This document shows, one piece after another, positions 8,559-12,747 of a DNA stretch of 12,747 nt (within the stretch, counting starts at the first letter, position 1; each line of letters starts with the position of its first letter). The notes below the pieces were generated by a model that was not told where the DNA came from, did not search any database, and worked only from the letters and a program-made list of their open reading frames with translations. This stretch comes from Candidatus Absconditabacterales bacterium (GTDB taxonomy: Bacteria; Patescibacteriota; Gracilibacteria; Absconditabacterales; Absconditicoccaceae), in NCBI GenBank assembly GCA_023228925.1, contig JALOAF010000028.1, positions 1 through 12,747 of the forward strand. The letters run 5' to 3'. The translations under genes were made by a program, and so were the position numbers.

Positions 8559-9680
8559 ATGCCAATATTAGTTACTTGAATTTTACTTACACTCTATTGA
8601 ATATTAGCTATCTTTAGTGTAAGTATACACAAATCCTTTACTCTGACTTTGTCTTTAGGGGGAGACCCTACAAATTATTTTTATTTTATGAGACATCTAA
8701 AAAGTATTGTTATTGCTATAGTAATAGCTCTTTGAGTTTATAGGATACCAATAAGTTTTTTCCAAAAACAAAAAAATATTATAATCATTAGTGTGGCTGT
8801 TTTTGTATTACAATTATTGGTTTTTGTACCATGAGTATGAATAACTATTTACTGAGCAAGATGATGGTTGGACATCCCATTTTTGCCCAGTATCCAGCCT
8901 GCTGAATTTTTCAAACTAGCTTATGTGTTGTTTATAGCATGATGGCTGATCAGAAAAAGAAAAAGCATAAACAACGATAATCAACTAGTGCTTTCATTTA
9001 TTGTAATAAATGTGTTATCTTTGTTAATTTTTATTTTTATACCAGATTTTGGTAGTGCATTAGTAATGTGACTGACCTGACTAATAATGGCTCTATATGC
9101 ATGAATGAACCGAAAAAAAGTTCTTGGAATTCTTGTTGTGTGAATTACTGGTGCTATAATGTTTGGTATGATAGCTTCACAGTTAAGTAGCAGATTTGCC
9201 TACTTACAAAAAAGAATGACATATTTTATCAGCGCACCAAGTGACGAAGACAGTAAGTGAATTGGACGACAAAACGAACAAGCATTAGCTGCAATATGAT
9301 GAGGAGGTTTTAGCTGAAAATGATATTGAAAATGATTACAAAAGTTTGGATATATTCCAGAAGCTCAATCAGATTTTGTGTTTGCTGCTTTTAGTGAAGA
9401 AGTTTGATTTATTTGAAATTTATTGCTTCTTTGATTGTATTTTTATTTAATGTATTATGTAATAACAAAATTAGTCTATGTAAAAGACGAATATAGTAAA
9501 ATGATTGCGATCTGACTTTTGTCATTAATAATAGCACAAGCATTTATAAATATTTGAGTTAATCTAAAAATATTACCAAATACTTGACTCACTCTTCCCT
9601 TTATTAGTCATGGATGAACTGCCATAATGGTTAATTTTATTTCATTGATGCTTCTTTATAAAATAATAAAGAATAAATAG
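8559..9680 (+). CDS. ftsW: SEDS peptidoglycan glycosyltransferase (FtsW/RodA family, probably FtsW)
   Basis: A 373-aa polytopic membrane protein, about ten segments, that polymerises lipid II into glycan with a partner class B PBP at the septum (FtsW) or side wall (RodA). Family signatures in order: GARGWLDIPF, QPAEFFKLA, PDFGSALVM, IGGGGFSGKG, FGYIPEAQSDFVFA (Asp272 the presumed catalytic Asp), SEEVGFIG, and NTGLTLPFISHGGTA near the end. PEAxxDF favours FtsW over RodA, which usually has PEQHTDF; Gln270 replaces the usual His. TGA encodes glycine throughout. Two CGA codons sit at places where SEDS proteins commonly carry Trp: 185 (AGMN-x-KKVLG, compare SGLSWRLIG in E. coli RodA) and 237 (GIG-x-QNEQAL, compare the GW/GYQ of the family). 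Stop is TAG. No Shine-Dalgarno. The next gene starts 26 nt downstream and is probably co-transcribed. Confidence 0.93.
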
Positions 9681-9706
9681 TTTTTAAATATCTAAATCTT
9701 GCAAAT

Positions 9707-10573
9707 ATGAAAATATTAATAGACAAAAATAGTATATTGAGTATAGAAAACCCAAAAATAAATAAAAATAAAGAATATTGTCACAATTTAGATGGTTTTG
9801 AGTTTTGTGATATAGATAAGTGAGTGTTGGTATATCACAAAAAACAATTAAAAATAATACATCTAAAGGACTTGTGAGATAAAATGTGAGTTTTTATGGT
9901 CTGACAAAGAGATGAAGAAATAAATGATGTAGATTTAATTCTAGAAAGTGTTGAAAATGCTTTAAAGTTATTTAGCTGATTTGATGAAAACACTTGAGAA
10001 AAATATCATTTTCTAGCAAAATATAGTGAAAACAAGATGAAGGATTTAAATATAAAACTGCAAAAACTTTGATCTAAAATTATTGTAAATAAAACAGAAA
10101 AATGATTCTGTATCAAAAACAAAAATGAAGAAGAACTAAAGTATGACCCAATTAATTTTTTATTTGGACTACGATTGGTTTATGGTGATTTAAATATAAA
10201 AGAAAAAAATCTAAAATCCATAAAAATTCAAGTTCCATTATTTTCAGCATTTCAAGAAAATGAAGAGCTTATAGACGAGTGTGTAAATAGTTTAGTAGAC
10301 AACAATATATTTTTAAAGAAAAATATACAAAAAACAAACGATGGAGTTGTTTATCAACTTACAAGCTCTGATTTTGAATTGTTGGAAATTTTTGCAAAAC
10401 TATATCAAAGTATTGAAAAATGACTAAAAATAAATAAACTGACTGAGCTTGAAAAAATCAAACTACAGCTTATGGATTTTATCAAAAGCAACAACAAAAT
10501 TCCAAATAATTGAAAAAAAGAAGTCTTAGAAGAATTAGAAAAAGGAGTAATAAAAATACTAATCAAAAATTAA
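9707..10573 (+). CDS. Unrecognised 288-aa protein downstream of ftsW
   Basis: I do not recognise a family. With TGA=Gly the frame is open from an ATG 26 nt after ftsW to a TAA, and it would be split into fragments by the standard code. The product is lysine-, glutamate- and asparagine-rich, with no signal peptide or membrane segment, so it is probably cytosolic. It has an N-terminal part rich in short beta-like stretches, a middle segment FLFGL-x-LVYGDLNIKEK (about 151-167, x being CGA at codon 156, probably Trp), and a charged helical C-terminus (about 235-288). The middle segment followed by ELIDECVNSLVDNNIF and YQLTSSDFELLEIFAKLY loosely recalls the layout of a LAGLIDADG fold, but the catalytic acidic residue pattern is not present, so this is only a hint. 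Close spacing suggests transcription with ftsW. Confidence 0.8.
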
Positions 10574-10736
10574 CAAATATATCAATTGTTATTTTTATTA
10601 ACTTTAGTAAGTCTCCAATAAATTACTATTATAATTGTTGTTTATCTAGATTGTTGTTTTTAGCAATTTTATTATTAAGAATTGTTGTTGTAAAATCTAA
10701 AATAGTTTTAAAAACTGAAATTCATAAAACTTACAA
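10574..10736. other. Intergenic spacer with ATTGTTGTT repeats
   Basis: No gene is seen. ATTGTTGTTT occurs at 10634-10643 and 10650-10659, with the variant ATTGTTGTTG at 10681-10690. TTGTTG (10685-10690) followed after 17 nt by TTAAAA could be a weak promoter for the tRNA at 10737; otherwise the tRNA is transcribed by read-through from ftsW. Confidence 0.35.
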
Positions 10737-10807
10737 AGGGGCATGGTGTAATGGTAACACAACGGTCTTCGGAACCGTCACTGCGGGTTCGATTCCCTCT
10801 GTCCCTG
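10737..10807 (+). tRNA. tRNA-Trp(UCG), reads CGA/CGG as tryptophan
   Basis: A 71-nt cloverleaf: acceptor AGGGGCA/TGTCCCT, D arm GTGT-AATGGTA-ACAC, anticodon arm ACGGT-CTTCGGA-ACCGT with anticodon TCG, a 4-nt variable loop, T arm GCGGG-TTCGATT-CCCTC (one C.U mismatch), discriminator G73, no encoded CCA. By anticodon alone it would be called arginine. The acceptor, however, carries A1-U72, G2-C71, G3-C70 and G73, the tryptophan set of bacterial TrpRS (as in E. coli tRNA-Trp), and the D loop has no A20, the main arginine determinant. CGA/CGG codons in the flanking genes fall at conserved Trp sites. Reading of CGG would be by U34 wobble. Unlike tRNA-Ser and tRNA-Cys here, CCA must be added after transcription. 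Confidence 0.88.
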
Positions 10808-10836
10808 ATTTGTACAAAACAAAGATCAAAAATAAC

Positions 10837-10866
10837 AAAATCCCTGCTTCAAATCAGGGATTTTTT
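10837..10866 (+). terminator. Terminator of tRNA-Trp(UCG), shared with RNHCP gene
   Basis: TCCCTG (10841-10846) pairs with CAGGGA (10855-10860), flanked by four A and six T. The stem works on both strands, and its T run overlaps the stop codon of the convergent RNHCP gene (10865-10867). Confidence 0.85.
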
Positions 10867-11176
10867 ATATAATCTTATCTTTATATAGTTTGATAAATTG
10901 ATCTAAATTTTCTATTTTATCGTCAATCGCTCTTTTATTTCGATGTTGTTTGTGACATTTTTCACATTCAAACAAAATTTTTACAACTCAATTAGCTATA
11001 AAATACTCTTTGGGATACATCTTTCCATGACATTGAGTATCTCTATCTCAGGGAACATTTCAGTCCACATGCAAAGAGACAAAACAATGAGGACAATGAT
11101 TTCTACATGTCTTGTGAGCTAAAGGAATTTCTTTTTTGCAATTTATACAAACAAAACTTTCATTTATTTTCTTCAT
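10865..11176 (-). CDS. RNHCP domain protein (zinc-ribbon-like)
   Basis: A 103-aa small cytosolic protein of the RNHCP family, whose function is unknown to me. Diagnostic motifs in order: FVCINCKKEI (first CxxC, about 8-17), RNHCPHCFVSLHVD (the RNHCP signature, about 25-38), PGDRDTQCHGKMYP (about 42-55), and CEKCHKQH followed by DD (second CxxC, about 71-84). The four Cys pairs suggest zinc binding. The glycines of the PGDR block and others are TGA codons. Codon 79 is CGA (KQH-x-NKRAIDD); either Arg or Trp is conceivable there. It is convergent with tRNA-Trp(UCG), and its stop lies inside the shared terminator. The 80-nt leader upstream separates it from the structured RNA gene at 11257-11401. 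Confidence 0.9.
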
Positions 11177-11256
11177 GTTCAAATTAAATACAAAACAGTA
11201 AATAATTAACTTTATTGTTGTTTAATTTAATCTAATTTTCAATAAAAAAATTTAAC

Positions 11257-11401
11257 AAAAAACCAAGTGGCCGTAAATGATACTTATTTATCTCCCAAAT
11301 AGGAGGTGGATAGCTCATCTCGATTGGATCGAGAATAATCGGCTTCCATAATATTAGTGAGATGTAAATATTATTGTATCCCCTACGCACCACTTAGCCT
11401 T
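11257..11401 (-). ncRNA. Unassigned structured RNA with own promoter and terminator
   Basis: A roughly 145-nt non-coding transcript is predicted on the minus strand. The ends pair: AAGGCTAAGTGG (11390-11401) with CCACTTGGTTTT (11259-11270), 12 pairs including three G.U, then CGTA/TACG and GATAC/GTATC continue the helix across a G.U-rich internal loop. Inside sit three hairpins: ATAATATT/AATATTAT (11348-11374); TCTCGAT/ATCGAGA with loop CCA (11318-11334), extended by GGAAGC/GCTaTCC; and CTCC/GGAG (11292-11305). The G.U pairs become C.A mismatches on the other strand, which fixes orientation. The 3' arm runs into six T, so the closing stem also serves as terminator. It does not match what I know of tmRNA, RNase P, 6S, SRP, 5S, T-box or common riboswitches. 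It could still be a diverged housekeeping RNA. Confidence 0.65.
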
Positions 11402-11407
11402 ATATTT

Positions 11408-11435
11408 AATATATACTTTTAAAACAATTTTTCAA
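11408..11435 (-). promoter_or_regulatory. Promoter of the structured RNA
   Basis: On the minus strand, TTGAAA (11430-11435), a 16-nt spacer, and TATATT (11408-11413). The predicted start falls at about 11401, exactly the first base of the closing stem of the RNA. It lies downstream of the RRM gene terminator, so the RNA is an independent unit. Confidence 0.5.
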
Positions 11436-11441
11436 CACATT

Positions 11442-11480
11442 AAAAAAAAACTTAAACAAACAGTTTGTCTAAGTTTTTTA
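11442..11480 (-). terminator. Terminator of the RRM gene
   Basis: On the minus strand, ACTTAGACAAA pairs with TTTGTTTAAGT over 11 bp with one G.U, flanked by A and T runs, about 22 nt past the stop codon. On the plus strand the same stem has one A.C mismatch but could still act in both directions. Confidence 0.88.
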
Positions 11481-11501
11481 TTTCTGGCATATAATAGTAT
11501 A

Positions 11502-11804
11502 TTATTCTTCAGATTCTTCTTTATTTTGAATTCTGTCTGGATTTTCTTTAGCAAAGTCTACCTTAATTGTTCTTTCCCAAAGCTCAGTTTCATCCATAGC
11601 TTCTTTTGCTTTTGAAGCATCTTCTGGATTTACAAATTCTACAAAACCAAATCCTCTACTTCTACCAGTTTCGTTGTCTAAAACAACTCTAGCAAATACA
11701 ACTTCTCCAAATTGTTCAAATTCTTCTCTAAGTTGCATTCCTCTCATTTTCCATGGTAAGCCACTAACAAATAGTTTTTTTTGGCTAATAACTTGTTCTG
11801 ACAT
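11502..11804 (-). CDS. Small RRM RNA-binding protein
   Basis: A 100-aa cytosolic protein made of one RNA recognition motif and an acidic tail. RNP2 is KLFVSGLP (about 9-16) and RNP1 is RGFGFVEF (about 48-55), with the aromatic residues that stack on RNA present; WERTIKVDFAKE closes the domain and the tail ends in EESEE. Single-RRM proteins of this size in bacteria are usually RNA chaperones or cold-response proteins (as in cyanobacteria); the targets here are unknown. The start is set at MSEQ (11804). The frame stays open upstream, but that extension is hydrophobic and AT-driven and precedes the domain. It has a strong terminator downstream. The structured RNA gene is the next unit, which makes it a possible partner by position only. 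Confidence 0.93.
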   Translation of the reverse strand: MSEQVISQKKLFVSGLPWKMRGMQLREEFEQFGEVVFARVVLDNETGRSRGFGFVEFVNPEDASKAKEAMDETELWERTIKVDFAKENPDRIQNKEESEE

Positions 11805-11917
11805 TAATTTTAACAAAAAAAATAAAATACAAAAATGTATATAAGTTTTAATTTTCATATTACAAGAGAAAATAAAAAAAATTAAATATTTTTGTTTCAC
11901 AAAACTAAAAAACTACC

Positions 11918-11935
11918 ATTGACCTTGAGGTCAAT
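11918..11935. promoter_or_regulatory. Perfect dyad, possible operator
   Basis: ATTGACCTTGAGGTCAAT consists of perfect 8-bp half sites around TG, in the 172-nt divergent gap between the RRM gene and the membrane-protein gene. It is more GC-rich than its surroundings. It resembles a binding site for a dimeric repressor. It might instead form an RNA hairpin; on the minus strand it is followed by a run of six T. Confidence 0.4.
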
Positions 11936-11976
11936 ATTTATATAAAATCAGTAATTTATCTTTTAATTTTTCAAGA

Positions 11977-12486
11977 ATGATAAAAGTTGAAAAACAAAAA
12001 AAATGACTTGCGCTTACAAGTTTTGTACTTTCACTAGTTTGATTACTTCTTTCTCTTACTGTGGTTTGAGCAATCATCTGAGTCCCTCTTGCTATTTTAT
12101 GACTAATTTTTTGAATTGTAGCATTAGTTAAAAAACAAAAAAAATGATTAGCTGTCACTTGAGTAGTTATATCTTGATTAATATTGTTGATAACTAGTAT
12201 TTTAGCAATTTTCATTGTAAGAAATTATGATGAAGTTGTAGTACCAGTAAAAGAAATAGCTCAAATGATGAAAGAGGATCCAGAATTAGCAGTTTTAATG
12301 ACAAATGAACAATTTGCAGAAGAATTTCAATCTAGATTCCAAAAAGTATTAATTCAAAAATTTGGAGCCGCTAATGATGGATTAAGCACTTGAGAAAACC
12401 TTGAAAGTTTGGCAGTACCTACAATTATGGAAGAAATGAAAAATGTACTATACCAACTAAAAGATGAATATTATCAAGATAAATAA
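11977..12486 (+). CDS. DUF4190-like membrane protein
   Basis: A 169-aa membrane protein of unknown function. A basic start (MIKVEKQKKG) leads into GLALTSFVLSLVGLLL (first hydrophobic stretch) and a second stretch IIGVPLAILGLIFGIVALV, then KKQKKGLAVTGVVISG, which repeats the opening motif, and a third hydrophobic segment to about residue 85. This Gly-rich pattern with a KKGLA-x-TG repeat matches DUF4190-type domains. The C-terminal half (about 90-169) is soluble, charged and helical (VKEIAQMMKEDPELAVLM...) and probably faces the cytoplasm or the outside as a separate module. Most glycines in the membrane part are TGA, so the standard code breaks it into pieces and would report only the C-terminal part as an ORF. 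It is divergent from the RRM gene, with a perfect dyad between them. Confidence 0.82.
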
Positions 12487-12639
12487 ATCATGTATCATAT
12501 ACAAATATGAACTTTACCAATTTAATAATATAAAATTATTTTTAGCTTTTTTATAATGTGGTTTGGTGTTTAAAATCAACTAAGTGATCATGATCGCTAT
12601 TAAATATTTTATTTTTTTATAGGGTCTAGAACGGAATAG
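12487..12639. other. Intergenic spacer before the IS
   Basis: No gene is seen. There is a near-palindrome AGTGATCATGATCGCT at 12583-12598, one G.U from perfect, and a weak AT hairpin with a T tract near 12524-12555 that might end the upstream membrane-protein gene. Confidence 0.35.
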
Positions 12640-12747
12640 CTAAAAATTTTTAACATATTCTTTTAAAATTTTCTTACATTTAGTATAAATATCTTCTTTA
12701 CTTAATCAACAATTAAATCTAAATTCACATTCTTTCAGGTGTAATGC
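12622..12747. mobile_element. Insertion sequence end, IS1595-like (cut by window)
   Basis: A transposase C-terminus runs in from the right edge, and 15 nt past its stop lies GGGTCTAGAACGGAATAGC (12622-12640), GC-richer than its surroundings and beginning with GGG. I take this as the terminal inverted repeat of the element. The preceding 8 bases would be the target duplication. The other end is outside the window, so the boundary is inferred. Confidence 0.5.
12640..12747 (-). CDS. IS1595-family (ISXO2-like) transposase, C-terminal 35 residues
   Basis: Only the end of the gene is in the window; the frame is open to the right edge. The residues ALHLKECEFRFN...GLSKEDIYTKC followed by KKILKEY resemble the C-terminus of IS1595/ISXO2-like DDE transposases, which typically have KE-x-EFR-x-N followed by a helical end. 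One residue in this segment is a TGA codon (Gly), so the element appears adapted to the host code. The stop is TAG, overlapping the inferred IS end. The catalytic core is not visible, so activity cannot be judged, and the family call rests on a short segment. Confidence 0.6.

Noticed and set aside
9707..10573. Calling the 288-aa protein a LAGLIDADG homing endonuclease
   Set aside because: Only a loose pattern match; the catalytic acidic residues are absent and no intron or intein is seen.
10737..10807. Calling the UCG tRNA a tRNA-Arg
   Set aside because: The anticodon suggests Arg, but acceptor stem, G73 and the lack of A20 are of tryptophan type, and CGA/CGG codons nearby align with conserved Trp.
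10510..10872. Open frame across the end of the 288-aa gene and the tRNA
   Set aside because: It runs through the tRNA and terminator in another frame and has no protein-like features.
11257..11401. Structured RNA as 5S, SRP, 6S, tmRNA, RNase P RNA or a known riboswitch
   Set aside because: None of the conserved cores I know (GGAAG/AGCAG of SRP, GAGGAAAGTC of RNase P, the 5S CCGAAC loop, the T-box TGG-ACCGCG) is present, and the fold differs. I cannot rule out a strongly diverged member without a covariance-model search.
11257..11401. The same RNA on the plus strand
   Set aside because: Several G.U pairs of the closing helix turn into C.A mismatches on the plus strand, and the promoter and T run fit only the minus strand.
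11502..11900. N-terminally extended form of the RRM protein
   Set aside because: The extra 32 residues are AT-driven and hydrophobic, lie outside the domain, and a good Met (MSEQ) sits right before RNP2.
1..12747. CRISPR arrays, toxin-antitoxin or phage-defence genes
   Set aside because: I found no regularly spaced repeats and no recognisable defence or toxin genes; the window is mostly core genes.

Overview
The window is an AT-rich bacterial chromosome segment from a lineage with a changed genetic code. TGA is read in frame throughout, and at invariant sites it always falls where glycine is required: NVGKST in both Der G domains, GVGLAAPQIG in peptide deformylase, GGGG in FtsW. The terminators used are TAA and TAG. 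CGA and CGG are rare (I count nine codons), and in the best-conserved contexts they sit where tryptophan belongs. The window also encodes a tRNA with anticodon UCG on a tryptophan-type acceptor stem. UGA=Gly together with CGA/CGG=Trp is, from memory, the code described for Absconditabacterales (NCBI table 37), so the source is most likely Candidatus Absconditabacteria (SR1, in CPR/Patescibacteria). No gene has a recognisable Shine-Dalgarno sequence.

Layout. 1-257: non-coding, with a G-rich stretch, a pair of inverted REP-like hairpins and a terminator. 258-3482 (-): class A penicillin-binding protein. 3659-4762 (-): LysM/CHAP peptidoglycan hydrolase, starting 19 nt after tRNA-Ser(UGA) (4782-4871, -). 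5034-5519 (+): peptide deformylase. 5626-5702 (-): tRNA-Cys(GCA). 5801-6859 (-): Sua5 threonylcarbamoyl-AMP synthase. 6955-8280 (-): Der GTPase. 8559-9680 (+): FtsW/RodA-family glycosyltransferase. 9707-10573 (+): unrecognised 288-aa protein. 10737-10807 (+): tRNA-Trp(UCG). 10865-11176 (-): RNHCP zinc-binding protein. 11257-11401 (-): unassigned structured RNA with its own promoter and terminator. 11502-11804 (-): RRM RNA-binding protein. 11977-12486 (+): DUF4190-like membrane protein. 12622-12747: end of an insertion sequence carrying an IS1595-like transposase C-terminus.

The genes are mostly core functions. One group builds or remodels peptidoglycan (class A PBP, LysM-CHAP hydrolase, FtsW/RodA). 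The other serves translation (deformylase, Sua5 for t6A, Der for ribosome assembly, three tRNAs). Most transcription units are single genes closed by clear hairpin/T-tract terminators. The items most worth following up are the recoding tRNA with its codon evidence, the unassigned RNA at 11257-11401, and the REP-like inverted pair at the left edge.
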